From Castellaniella sp047971665 (GTDB lineage: Bacteria > Pseudomonadota > Gammaproteobacteria > Burkholderiales > Burkholderiaceae_B), in NCBI RefSeq assembly GCF_047971665.1, contig NZ_JBKEAA010000003.1, forward strand, positions 15,662 through 79,661: DNA of 64,000 nucleotides. Direction: 5' to 3'. The notes under the pieces are model-generated. The model searched no databases. It was not told the DNA's origin and was given only the letters and a program-made list of their open reading frames with translations. Below are positions 16,795 through 26,856 of this stretch, piece by piece (positions within the stretch are counted from its first letter, which is position 1; every line of letters starts with the position of its first letter). The translations under genes and the position numbers were made by a program.

Positions 16795-16864
16795 TGTACG
16801 GTCCGGCCTACAATCAGCACTTTACGTGGCCGAATTCTTTGGCCCGTCTTTTCACGATTGAGAC

Positions 16865-18538
<1,674 letters not shown>

Positions 18539-18548
18539 GAGATCCGCC

Positions 18549-19097
18549 ATGCCCGCAACCGCTCCCGCGCTGAGGGCGCACGACAGCTTGCTGCTGGTGG
18601 TGGACATGCAGGAAAAGCTGTTGCCCGCCATTTGCGAAACTGAGGCCTTGCGCGGCCGGGTCGCGCGCCTGGCTCAGGCCGCGCGCCTGATGTCGGTGCC
18701 TGTCTGGGCCACCGAGCACTGGCCTGGCAAGATCGGCGCCACCCATCCCGACCTGCGGGCGCATATCGACCGGGTCGTGTCCAAGACCCATTTCGATGCC
18801 TGCCGCGAGGCTGGTTTCCTGGCCGGCTGGCCGACAGGCCGGACGCGGGTGTTGTTGACAGGCACTGAAGCGCATATCTGTGTGTTACAGACAGGGTTGG
18901 GGCTGGCTCAGGCCGGTTTCCAGCCAGTGCTGGTGGCTGACGGCACGGGTTCGCGTCGCATGTCGGACTGGTCGGCTGCCTGCGAACGCTGGCGCCATCA
19001 TGGTCTGGAGATCGTTACATCGGAAATGGCGATCTATGAATGGCTCGAAACACCGGCGCATCCCGCGTTTCGGGACGTCCTGGCTCTCGTGAAGTAG
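18549..19097 (+). CDS. Isochorismatase-fold cysteine hydrolase
   Basis: A 182-residue member of the isochorismatase family. The likely catalytic triad is visible: aspartate in LLVVDMQEKL near residue 19, lysine in VSKTHFDAC near residue 80, and cysteine in GTEAHICVLQTGL near residue 113, with the typical cis-peptide region before the cysteine. Related proteins hydrolyse amides or are of unknown substrate, and no substrate can be inferred. It follows ettA by 10 bases and is probably cotranscribed. Confidence 0.88.
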   Translation: MPATAPALRAHDSLLLVVDMQEKLLPAICETEALRGRVARLAQAARLMSVPVWATEHWPGKIGATHPDLRAHIDRVVSKTHFDACREAGFLAGWPTGRTRVLLTGTEAHICVLQTGLGLAQAGFQPVLVADGTGSRRMSDWSAACERWRHHGLEIVTSEMAIYEWLETPAHPAFRDVLALVK

Positions 19098-19263
19098 GGC
19101 GTCGCCTGCCGCGTGAGGCGCTCGCCTCCAGCGGTCCGACTGTTACAAGATTAAAGTATCGATATCATGACTCACAGTTTTTCCTGCGGTGGTTGCTTAT
19201 AAAGAACGTCAAGATGCCGGCAAGGCATGGATCATGAAGCAACATGCAAGAAGGAGAATCATG

Positions 19264-19491
19264 ATGACGATCAGGACACTCGGAAGAATCGGTGCAGCGC
19301 TGATGCTGGCGACCGCCATGGCAGGATGTTCGTCCTGGGACAGCATGAGCCATCGTCAGAAGGCTGCCGTCACGGGGGCTGGCGTAGGCGGTGTGGCGGG
19401 AGCGGTCATTTCCGATGGCGGTGTGCTTGGCACAGTGGGCGGCGCGGCCATTGGCGGCGTCATTGGAGATCAAATCGGCAAGAATCGCTGA
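19264..19491 (+). CDS. Glycine-zipper outer membrane lipoprotein (OsmB/SlyB-like)
   Basis: A 75-residue small lipoprotein. The N-terminus is a signal peptide ending in the lipobox-like AMAGC (cysteine near residue 21), followed by a short polar part and a glycine-rich membrane hairpin (GAGVGGVAGAV then GGAAIGGVIGD) of the glycine zipper type. It ends in basic residues. Two ATGs lie in tandem (19261 and 19264) after AAGGAG at 19251-19256; the second has better spacing. Family members sit in the outer membrane and are often stress induced. Confidence 0.85.
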   Translation: MTIRTLGRIGAALMLATAMAGCSSWDSMSHRQKAAVTGAGVGGVAGAVISDGGVLGTVGGAAIGGVIGDQIGKNR

Positions 19492-19534
19492 TCGCCGGGA
19501 CCGGCGCGCTTCGTTCCGGCCGCGCGACGCAAAA

Positions 19535-19561
19535 AAGGGCTCGTTCATGTCACGGGCCCTT
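19535..19561 (+). terminator. Hairpin after the lipoprotein gene
   Basis: AAGGGC at 19535-19540 pairs with GCCCTT at 19556-19561, extended by three more pairs including one wobble, around a nine-base loop. Only a short broken T-run follows, so it is a weak intrinsic terminator. Confidence 0.45.
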
Positions 19562-19643
19562 CTTGCGTCTGTATCGTGCAACGAGTGGGTGAATGCGCCA
19601 TTACACCGGCCAGACCCGCCATGATCCTGTGCGTCGGCCGTCC

Positions 19644-19660
19644 CTGAAAATTATTTTCAG
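19644..19660. promoter_or_regulatory. AT-rich palindrome upstream of the GGDEF-EAL gene
   Basis: CTGAAAAT (19644-19651) and ATTTTCAG (19653-19660) are exact reverse complements around a single T. It lies 43 bases before the GGDEF-EAL start, upstream of a TAGTAT hexamer (19670-19675) that could be a -10. It is a candidate operator; no cognate regulator is nearby. Confidence 0.4.
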
Positions 19661-19702
19661 CTCAAAGGATAGTATGATGATGACGACCGGGAGACGGGCT
19701 TC

Positions 19703-21697
19703 ATGATGCTTTCCAGTCAGCTGTTGAAATGGAAGGCGGGGGTTCCAAAATTGTGGCAGTCGATCTTCGAAAGATTCGAGTTTGATTCTTCGGACGAACT
19801 GTCTGTTGCGCAGGTCGGTGCATTCAAGCAGCGTGTGCCGGTGCTCTACACCATGCTGATAATAAATACGTTTTTATTATCATTCACGCATTATGAGGAT
19901 GCCTCCCCTGTTCTGACGATACTGATTCCGTCGATTCTCATCCTCATCATGGTCTGCAGGGGGATCTATTGGTACCGCCTGGACATTGCGACCGTCAACC
20001 GCGATCGTGCCCGGATCCTGATCCGCGATACCACCATTCTTTCCGGCGTTTTCGCCGCCGTTCTGCTGTTCTGGGCGCTGGCCATGTACGAGCATGGCAT
20101 CAATTTCGATCCCCAGGGCCAGATCACGACGCACGGCCAGGTCGTTCTTTATGTCGGCCTGACGTTTATCTGCTGCATCTCGCTGCTCATGCATGCCCGG
20201 GCGGCAGCGCTGCTGATTTCCGTGCTCATGATTCCGCCTTTCTGTCTGTTTCTGATATGGAATGGCTCGCTGATCGAAGTGGTGGTGTCGATCAATCTGG
20301 CGCTCATCGCTCTGGTGATGCTGTTTGTCATGATGGTGTTTGCCCATGATTTCAGGCAGCTTGTCAATTCCAGAGGTGAGCTGCGCCGAATGCATGAGCA
20401 TCAGGCGCAACTTGCAGCCACCGACGCATTGACCGGGCTGAACAACCGGCGGCATTTCTACAATGCCTTGGAACACATCGTTCAGGAGCGAAGGCCGTTC
20501 GCGGTGGCGATGGTCGACCTGGATCGGTTCAAGCAGATCAATGATGCGCATGGACACTCGATCGGCGATGAGGTGCTTCGCCAGATCGCATTGCGCATGA
20601 CCAGCGTCAGTCAGGGCGCCATTTCCGTCGCGCGCGTGGGAGGGGACGAGTTTGCGATGCTGTTCACCGGACTGGAGACGGAGGCGCTTTGCCGGGTCGG
20701 AGACCGGATCGTGGACATCTGCAAGCGCCCTTTGACCGTTCATAATCTCACCGTGAGTGTGGGCGCTTCTGTCGGGCTCAACGAGGTCGTTCTTGCGGAA
20801 CTCCACGAGGCGCCGAACATTCATGTCGAGCGTGCCGATTATGCGCTGTTTCATGCGAAGCAGGCGGGCCGGGGGTGCGTCGAGCTTTTCACCCCCGAAC
20901 ATGAGCAGGCGATACGCCGCTCGGGGCTCGTCGAACAAGCGCTGAAGGCGGCCGATCTGGATGCGGAACTCTTCATGCTGTTTCAGCCGATCGCGCTGGC
21001 CAAGAGCTTGAAGCTGAACGGCTTCGAGGCGCTTGTGCGATGGAACAGTCCGGTGCTTGGATTGGTCAGTCCCGGTGAGTTCATCCCGATCGCAGAACGA
21101 TGCGGCATGATCCACGAGGTCACGCGCGTGGTGCTCAAGAAATCACTGGGTCAGATCCATCTGTGGCCCGTGCCGGTCAGGCTGAAAGTCAATCTGTCGA
21201 TGCATGATCTCAGGTCTCCCGAGCAGATGCATGCCCTCCTTGCGATCCTGGAGCAGGAGCAGGTCGATGGGGCGCGGCTGACCTTCGAGATTACCGAGAC
21301 CGCCTTCAGCGAAAACATCGAGACGATGCTCGATGGGCTGACATTGCTCCGGACGACGGGCGCGAGTATCGCGATCGACGATTTTGGAACCGGCTATTCA
21401 AGCCTGAGTTCCATCCATCACATTCGTCCCGATCTGATCAAGATCGATCGCAGCTTTGTCGAGATGCTGTTTCATGACGATTGCGGGTATGCCCTGATCA
21501 AGACCATCATCGAGATGTGCCAGAACCTCGGTGCCCGGTCTCTGGCCGAAGGGATCGAGCTCGAGGGGCAGATTCATGTCCTGACGCAGCTCGGTTGCGA
21601 CGAGCTGCAGGGGTATTGGTTCTCGAAACCCGTCACGGCGGAGCAGGCCTTGCAGATTGCGCTGTCGGGGACTGTCACGCTGACCTCGTCATCTTGA
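19703..21697 (+). CDS. Membrane-bound GGDEF-EAL cyclic-di-GMP signalling protein
   Basis: A 664-residue protein with six to seven predicted membrane helices in residues 45-215, forming an integral-membrane sensor, then a GGDEF domain (GGDEF at 313-317, intact) and an EAL domain. EAL is at 442-444, with intact DDFGTGYSSL at 559-568 and the KIDRSFV lysine at 580. Both cyclase and phosphodiesterase activities look possible. The product inhibition RxxD site is absent just before GGDEF. The gene, especially its first 600 bases, is visibly richer in A and T than its neighbours, suggesting transfer. It is monocistronic and faces an AT-rich operator at 21719. Confidence 0.93.
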   Translation: MMLSSQLLKWKAGVPKLWQSIFERFEFDSSDELSVAQVGAFKQRVPVLYTMLIINTFLLSFTHYEDASPVLTILIPSILILIMVCRGIYWYRLDIATVNRDRARILIRDTTILSGVFAAVLLFWALAMYEHGINFDPQGQITTHGQVVLYVGLTFICCISLLMHARAAALLISVLMIPPFCLFLIWNGSLIEVVVSINLALIALVMLFVMMVFAHDFRQLVNSRGELRRMHEHQAQLAATDALTGLNNRRHFYNALEHIVQERRPFAVAMVDLDRFKQINDAHGHSIGDEVLRQIALRMTSVSQGAISVARVGGDEFAMLFTGLETEALCRVGDRIVDICKRPLTVHNLTVSVGASVGLNEVVLAELHEAPNIHVERADYALFHAKQAGRGCVELFTPEHEQAIRRSGLVEQALKAADLDAELFMLFQPIALAKSLKLNGFEALVRWNSPVLGLVSPGEFIPIAERCGMIHEVTRVVLKKSLGQIHLWPVPVRLKVNLSMHDLRSPEQMHALLAILEQEQVDGARLTFEITETAFSENIETMLDGLTLLRTTGASIAIDDFGTGYSSLSSIHHIRPDLIKIDRSFVEMLFHDDCGYALIKTIIEMCQNLGARSLAEGIELEGQIHVLTQLGCDELQGYWFSKPVTAEQALQIALSGTVTLTSSS

Positions 21698-21718
21698 CTT
21701 CAAACAGGCTTTTCTCTT

Positions 21719-21742
21719 AAATTCAAACGACTGTTTGAATTT
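21719..21742. promoter_or_regulatory. PsrA/FadP-like operator before the acyl-CoA dehydrogenase gene
   Basis: AAATTCAAAC (21719-21728) and GTTTGAATTT (21733-21742) are exact reverse complements around gact. The core fits the published PsrA-type pattern CAAAC-N4-GTTTG. PsrA/FadP TetR-family regulators repress fatty-acid oxidation genes and release on long-chain acyl-CoA or fatty acid. The site ends 106 bases upstream of the acyl-CoA dehydrogenase start, in the right place for that role. A single half site (TCAAAC) lies about 20 bases upstream. Confidence 0.65.
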
Positions 21743-21848
21743 TGATTCGATCCCTTAAAAATTTCATTCCTCAAAAAGGACGGGCCTGGCGCAGGTTCCT
21801 GTCGGGGACCGCCCGGATGCCTTGCGACCACGCTTTTGGAGACTGGAG

Positions 21849-23654
21849 ATGCCTGATTACAAAGCCCCCCTGCGCGACATGCTTTTCGTGCGTGACGAGG
21901 TCCTGAACTACCCCGCCCACTACCAGGCGCTGCCCGGCTGCGAGGAAGCGACGCCCGACATGGTCGGCGCTGTCCTGGAGGAGGGGGCCAGATTCTGCGA
22001 GCAGGTGCTGGCGCCGCTGAACGCCGTGGGTGACCGCGAGGGCTGCGTCTGGTCGGCCGCAGGCGTCAGCACCCCGGCGGGCTTCAAGGAGGCCTATGCG
22101 CAGTACATCGCGGGCGGGTGGCCCGCGCTTGCGCATGACGCGGCCCATGGCGGTCAGGGGCTGCCGGAATCCCTGGGCATGGCCATCAGCGAGCTGATGG
22201 GCGAGGCCAATTGGGCCTGGGGCATGTATCCCGGCCTGTCCCATGGCGCCATGAATACCCTGCAGGCGCATGGCACACCGGAACAGCAGACGACCTACCT
22301 GGAACCGCTGGTCTCGGGCCGGTGGACGGGCACCATGTGCCTGACCGAACCGCATTGCGGCACCGACCTGGGCCTGTTGCGCACCCGGGCCGAGCCTCAG
22401 ACCGGGGGCGGCTACAAGATCACCGGCACCAAGATCTTCATTTCCGCAGGTGAACACGACATGGCGGAAAACATCGTTCACATCGTGCTGGCCCGGCTGC
22501 CGGACGCGCCCGCCGGAACCAAGGGAATTTCCCTGTTCATCGTGCCCAAGTTCCTCAGCGACGGCCAGGGTGGCTTGGGCGCGCGCAATGGCGTGACCTG
22601 CGGCTCGATCGAGCACAAGATGGGCATTCATGGCAATGCCACCTGCGTGATGAATTTCGACGACGCCACGGGGTTCCTGATCGGGCCGGCCAACAAGGGC
22701 CTGAACTGCATGTTCACCTTCATGAATACTGCCCGGCTGGGAACCGCGATCCAGGGGCTGGCGCATGCCGAGGTGGCGCTCCAGGGGGCTTCGGCCTATG
22801 CCTGCGAACGGTTGCAGATGCGGGCGCTGAGCGGCCCGAAATGCCCGGATCAGCCGGCCGACCCCATCATCGTGCACCCCGACGTGCGCCGCATGCTGTT
22901 GACGATCAAGGCCTTTGCCGAAGGCAACCGCGCGTTGCTGTACTACGCCGCGCAGCAGGTGGATATCGTGCAGCGCAGTCAGGATGCGGCGGCGCGCGAG
23001 CACGCCGACCAGTTGCTGGGTTTTCTGACGCCGATCGCCAAGGCCTTCATGACGGAAACCGGCTTCGAGGCGGCGAATCTGGGGGTTCAGGTTTTTGGCG
23101 GGCATGGCTATGTCTCCGAGCACGGGATGGAGCAGAATGTGCGCGACAGCCGCATCTCGATGCTGTACGAGGGCACGACCGGCGTCCAGGCGCTCGATCT
23201 CCTGGGGCGCAAGGTGCTGCTGACCCAGGGCGGGTCGCTGCGCATGTTTACACGGATCGTGCACAAATTCTGCAAGGCCAACAGCGATGATCGTGCGCTG
23301 GCTGAACTGGTGAGGCCACTGGCCGAGCTGAACAAGGAGTGGGGTGACCTGACCCTGAAGATCGGGACGAAGGCCATGACCGATCGCGAGGCCGTGGGGG
23401 CCGCGTCCGTGGACTACCTGATGTATTCGGGGTATGTGACGCTGGCTTATTTCTGGGCCGATATGGCGCGTGTGGCTGTCGAAAAGCTGGCGGCGGGCGA
23501 GGGCGACAAGGCTTTCTACCAGGCCAAGCTGCAGACCGCACAGTTCTATTTTGCCCGCATCTTGCCCAGGACGCGCGCGCATGTGGCGGCCATCGAGGCG
23601 GGGCCCGAGGTGCTGATGGCGCTGCCGGCGGAGGACTTTGCGCTGGGGCGTTGA
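21849..23654 (+). CDS. Acyl-CoA dehydrogenase of the long DmdC-like type
   Basis: A 601-residue FAD acyl-CoA dehydrogenase with the extra C-terminal domain of 3-methylmercaptopropionyl-CoA or long-chain type enzymes. Visible are TGTMCLTEPHCGTDLGLLRTRAE near residue 160 (substrate and flavin loop), KITGTKIFISAGEHD, and SMLYEGTTGVQALDLLGRK near 443 with the glutamate that serves as catalytic base. The ATG at 21849 follows GGAG and gives the conserved start MPDYKAPLRDMLFVRDE. Its length and start are like those of enzymes annotated for medium/long acyl-CoA. The upstream palindrome suggests fatty-acid control. No electron transfer flavoprotein gene is adjacent. Confidence 0.9.
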   Translation: MPDYKAPLRDMLFVRDEVLNYPAHYQALPGCEEATPDMVGAVLEEGARFCEQVLAPLNAVGDREGCVWSAAGVSTPAGFKEAYAQYIAGGWPALAHDAAHGGQGLPESLGMAISELMGEANWAWGMYPGLSHGAMNTLQAHGTPEQQTTYLEPLVSGRWTGTMCLTEPHCGTDLGLLRTRAEPQTGGGYKITGTKIFISAGEHDMAENIVHIVLARLPDAPAGTKGISLFIVPKFLSDGQGGLGARNGVTCGSIEHKMGIHGNATCVMNFDDATGFLIGPANKGLNCMFTFMNTARLGTAIQGLAHAEVALQGASAYACERLQMRALSGPKCPDQPADPIIVHPDVRRMLLTIKAFAEGNRALLYYAAQQVDIVQRSQDAAAREHADQLLGFLTPIAKAFMTETGFEAANLGVQVFGGHGYVSEHGMEQNVRDSRISMLYEGTTGVQALDLLGRKVLLTQGGSLRMFTRIVHKFCKANSDDRALAELVRPLAELNKEWGDLTLKIGTKAMTDREAVGAASVDYLMYSGYVTLAYFWADMARVAVEKLAAGEGDKAFYQAKLQTAQFYFARILPRTRAHVAAIEAGPEVLMALPAEDFALGR

Positions 23655-23795
23655 GCCGGACCTGTTCGCGCGGATCGAGGCGACGGGGCCGGGACGGCCG
23701 GTGGACGACGCCATTTATGACTGAAACAGGCCCGTTCGCGGGGGCGCGGCGCAGTACACTCTGGGCTGCCCGTTTTCCCTCGTCACCTTTCTCCC

Positions 23796-24680
23796 ATGAT
23801 CCTGACACTACTGAATATCGTCCTGCCCGTTTTCTTCGTGTCAGTCCTGGGTTTCGTCTTCGGGCGCCGGCAGACGCGCGCGCCGGACATGGGGTTCATC
23901 AACTACGCCAATGTGATGGTGTTCTGTCCGGCGCTGGTGTTTTCCGCGCTGCTGGACAATCCGGTCGATCTGGTGCGTGGCTGGCCGCTGATGGCCGCCG
24001 GGGTGCTGATCATCCTGGTGCCCGGTCTGCTGCTGGCGCTGGTGCGGTGCCCGGGCGTGTCCCGTCCTGCCTTTCTGGTGCCGGGGATGTTCCGCAACAC
24101 GGGCAACATCGGCATTCCGCTGATGATGCTGGCCTATGGCAAGGAACTGCTGGGCGACATCGTCGTGCTGTTCGTATTGTCGAGCCTGCTGCATTTTTCG
24201 CTGGGGCTGTTCATGCTGTCGCGCGGCGGCAGCCGTTGGCTGTGGCTGCGCAACCCGAATATTTGGGCCGCCCTGCTGGGGGTGCTGCTGGCGCCGCACC
24301 GGGAGTGGATTCCGCCGTTCGTGCTGACGACGATGGAGCTGACCGGCCAGATCGCCATTCCGCTGATGCTGTTCGGCCTTGGGGTGCGTCTGTCCCAGGA
24401 CCGGATCGAGCAACTGGGTCTGGCGCTGCGGATCAACGTCCTGTACCTGCTGGCCGGCTTGCTGACGCTGCCGATTGTGTTGTGGCTGCTGCCGCTGACG
24501 CCGGAATGGTCGCGGATGGTGACCCTGTCGGTGATGCTGCCGCCGGCCGTGCTGAATTATCTGCTGTGCGAGCAATACCGGGTGGAACCCAGAACCGTGG
24601 CCAGCGTCGTGTTGCTGGGCAACGTGCTTTCGGTCGCGACGATCCCGCTGGTCGTCTGGGCCACGCTGACCTGGATCTGA
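23796..24680 (+). CDS. AEC-family (auxin efflux carrier-like) membrane transporter
   Basis: A 294-residue inner-membrane protein with about ten hydrophobic helices, starting with ILTLLNIVLPVFFVSVLGFVFG. Family landmarks are the FINYANVMVFCPALVFSALL half and MFRNTGNIGIPLMM near residue 105, repeated in a weaker form near residue 185 (GQIAIPLMLFGLG). Such carriers move organic acids or amino acids; the substrate is unknown. TACACT at 23756-23761 may be a -10 element. It lies 141 bases after the acyl-CoA dehydrogenase gene, convergent with minE. Confidence 0.88.
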   Translation: MILTLLNIVLPVFFVSVLGFVFGRRQTRAPDMGFINYANVMVFCPALVFSALLDNPVDLVRGWPLMAAGVLIILVPGLLLALVRCPGVSRPAFLVPGMFRNTGNIGIPLMMLAYGKELLGDIVVLFVLSSLLHFSLGLFMLSRGGSRWLWLRNPNIWAALLGVLLAPHREWIPPFVLTTMELTGQIAIPLMLFGLGVRLSQDRIEQLGLALRINVLYLLAGLLTLPIVLWLLPLTPEWSRMVTLSVMLPPAVLNYLLCEQYRVEPRTVASVVLLGNVLSVATIPLVVWATLTWI

Positions 24681-24778
24681 GCGCAGTGCCGACTGCTCGC
24701 CGGACCTGACGCGACACAGGCGTCCACGGCGGCACCGTCTGGCCGGCGGCCGCTCCGGCCCCTGTGGGGGCAGCGCGC

Positions 24779-25045
24779 TCAGTTGCGCGCTTCGGCCTGC
24801 GGCATCTCGATCTTGACTTCCAGGACCTCCAGCGAGTCCTGACGATCCAGATTGACCTTGATGTCCTTGGGGTTGATCTGAACGTATTTTGAAATCACCG
24901 CGATCAGTTCCTTCTGCATCTGCGGCAGGAAATCGGGCGCGTTGCGGCCGCTTCCGCGTTCGTTGATCAGAATGAGCTGCAGACGGTCCTTGGCGATGCT
25001 GGCCGAGGTTTTTTTCTGTCCGCGCAGGAAATCCAGAAACGACAT
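24779..25045 (-). CDS. minE: Cell division topological specificity factor
   Basis: MinE stimulates the ATPase of membrane-bound MinD, driving pole-to-pole oscillation so that the septum forms at mid-cell. The 88-residue protein starts with the membrane-targeting MSFLDFLRGQKKTSAS and has the anti-MinCD helix followed by the topological specificity half with VQINPKDIKVNLDRQ. It is the last gene of the min cluster, two bases after minD, and probably coupled to it. Confidence 0.95.
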   Translation of the reverse strand: MSFLDFLRGQKKTSASIAKDRLQLILINERGSGRNAPDFLPQMQKELIAVISKYVQINPKDIKVNLDRQDSLEVLEVKIEMPQAEARN

Positions 25046-25047
25046 GC

Positions 25048-25863
25048 TTATTTACCCCCGAACAGACGCTTGAACAGGCCTGGTTTTTCATAGTCCACGA
25101 AACGCAAGGGCTTTTCCTCGCCCAGATAGCGGGCGACCACGTCCTTGTAGGCCTGTGCGACGTCGGAGTCCCGGATATGGATGGCCGGGACCCCCTGGTT
25201 GGATGCTTGCAGCACGGTTTCCGATTCAGGGATCACGCCGATCAGGCGGATGCGCAGGATGTCCTCGATGTCGCTGAGGGACAGCATTTCGCCTTCGGCC
25301 ACGCGTTTGGGGTTGTAGCGGGTCAGCAGCAGGTGTTCCTTGATCGGCTCGTCGCCCTGTTCGGCGCGACGGGACTTGGCTGACAGGATGCCCAGAATGC
25401 GGTCGGAGTCGCGCACCGAGGAGACCTCGGGATTGGTGACCACCAGCGCGTCATCGGCAAAATAGGATGCCATCACTGCGCCGGTCTCGATCCCGGCGGG
25501 CGAGTCGCAGACGATGTATTCGAAATCCATGGCGGCCAGGTCGGTCAGGACCTTTTCCACGCCGTCTCGCGTCAGGGCATCCTTGTCGCGCGTTTGCGAC
25601 GCGGGCAGAACATACAGATTTTCCAGCTGCTTGTCGCGGATCAGCGCCTGGTGCAGTGTCGCCTCGCCCTGGATGACATTGACGAAATCATAGACGACGC
25701 GGCGTTCGCAACCCATGATCAGGTCCAGGTTGCGCAGGCCGACGTCGAAGTCGATCACGACCGTCTTGTGGCCGTGCATGGCCAGGCCGGCTGAGAAGCT
25801 CGCACTGGTGGTGGTCTTGCCCACCCCCCCCTTGCCGGAGGTGACTACAACGATGCGCGCCAT
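25048..25863 (-). CDS. minD: Septum site-determining ATPase MinD
   Basis: Membrane-cycling ATPase that recruits MinC and is released by MinE. The 271 residues show the deviant Walker A KGGVGKTT near residue 11, DFDVGLRNLDLIMG near 39, the DSPAGIE switch near 120 and a C-terminal amphipathic membrane-binding helix (YEKPGLFKRLFGGK). It follows minC by 171 bases that contain a terminator-like hairpin, so minD-minE may have partly independent expression. Confidence 0.97.
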   Translation of the reverse strand: MARIVVVTSGKGGVGKTTTSASFSAGLAMHGHKTVVIDFDVGLRNLDLIMGCERRVVYDFVNVIQGEATLHQALIRDKQLENLYVLPASQTRDKDALTRDGVEKVLTDLAAMDFEYIVCDSPAGIETGAVMASYFADDALVVTNPEVSSVRDSDRILGILSAKSRRAEQGDEPIKEHLLLTRYNPKRVAEGEMLSLSDIEDILRIRLIGVIPESETVLQASNQGVPAIHIRDSDVAQAYKDVVARYLGEEKPLRFVDYEKPGLFKRLFGGK

Positions 25864-25908
25864 GGTGACTGTATTCCCCTGTTCGAAAAATTCATGACAT
25901 CGTAAAGC

Positions 25909-25943
25909 AAAAATCCCCTGGCAGGCCGACTTGCCGTCCAGGG
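25909..25943 (-). terminator. Terminator-like hairpin between minC and minD
   Basis: On the minus strand CCCTGG (25943-25938) pairs with CCAGGG (25921-25916), with further inner pairs (CGGC with GCC-G, single-base bulges) around a six-base loop, then GA and five T (25913-25909). It would stop part of the transcription running from minC into minD. Confidence 0.5.
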
Positions 25944-26034
25944 AGCGTGTCTGGATGTGACCACGTATCCGGGCATGGGATCGATGCCGGTGGATGGTGG
26001 CGCACGAAGCGGCCGCCCGCTGCGGGCCGCCCGC

Positions 26035-26853
26035 TCAATGTCCCCCGCCCAGCAGGGCCCGGATGCGCAGCGTGTCGCCGTCCAGTTCGATCTGGGCGGG
26101 CCGGTTGTGCAGTGATTCGGGCAGCCGGGTCTCGACGACCCGGTAGACGCCGGCAATCGCCAGCAGTTCCGGATCGAGCTGGGTGGTCAGGATCATGGCG
26201 CGCGGATTGCCGCGCGCGCCGGCCATGGCCTTGCCGCGCAGCGGACCGTAGACGTGGATGTGTCCGTCGGCGATGACTTCGGCCCCCTGGCTGACCATTC
26301 CCATGACGATCAGGTCGCCGCCGCGCGCGTAGATGCGCTGGCCGGAGCGCAGCGGGTGACGGATCACCAGGGTCTCGGTTTGCGGTTCGGCGCTGGCGGA
26401 GGACGACGTCCTGTGCGTGTCGGCATCGTGGCCGGGGGCGGCCGGGTCGCCACTGCGGGCCGTCGGCTGTTGCGCGGGGGCTTGCGGCATGCTCGGTGGC
26501 TGGCTGTCGGTAGCCGGCGTGGCCGCGCGGCCTGGCGCTTGCCGGCCCGTGGAGATGTCCAGGGGAGCCAGGCCGGCCTGGTGGGCCGAAGCCTGCAAGG
26601 ATTCGGGCGCCCGGACGCCGATGGGGTGCAGGTGATGGCGGCGCAGGGCTTCGGCCAGGGCCTGCCAGTCGGGCGCCTGATCCAGCTCCTGGGCGTCGAG
26701 CACCACCGGCTCATTCTCGTAGAAGGCCCCGGCTTCTTTCATGCGCTGATCCAGCGCCTGTGTCAGCTCAGCCGTGTCGGCCGTGTGCAGAACGGCCCGC
26801 AGGACATGGAGAGAGGCGCTTTTGAAATCCAGGGCGGCGGCGGTTTTGGCCAT
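26035..26853 (-). CDS. minC: Septum site-determining protein MinC
   Basis: FtsZ-assembly inhibitor activated by MinD. The 272-residue protein has the N-terminal inhibitory domain (residues about 1-105), an unusually long Pro/Ala/Gln-rich linker of about 60 residues (near 110-170), and the C-terminal beta-helix domain with YARGGDLIVMGMVSQGAEVIADGHIHVYGPLRG, in which short segments are characteristic of the MinD-binding and dimerisation face. It starts three bases after the glnS stop, so glnS and minC are cotranscribed. Confidence 0.95.
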   Translation of the reverse strand: MAKTAAALDFKSASLHVLRAVLHTADTAELTQALDQRMKEAGAFYENEPVVLDAQELDQAPDWQALAEALRRHHLHPIGVRAPESLQASAHQAGLAPLDISTGRQAPGRAATPATDSQPPSMPQAPAQQPTARSGDPAAPGHDADTHRTSSSASAEPQTETLVIRHPLRSGQRIYARGGDLIVMGMVSQGAEVIADGHIHVYGPLRGKAMAGARGNPRAMILTTQLDPELLAIAGVYRVVETRLPESLHNRPAQIELDGDTLRIRALLGGGH

Positions 26854-26856
26854 GGT

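Noticed and set aside
19189..19263. An earlier start for the glycine-zipper lipoprotein
   Set aside because: It would place 25 charged residues before the signal peptide and lacks a ribosome site; the ATG pair at 19261/19264 has one.
24755..24780. A possible second copy of the hairpin-rich repeat seen before purE, near the minE stop
   Set aside because: Only a short run of C/G and GCAGCGC is shared; too little to call a repeat.
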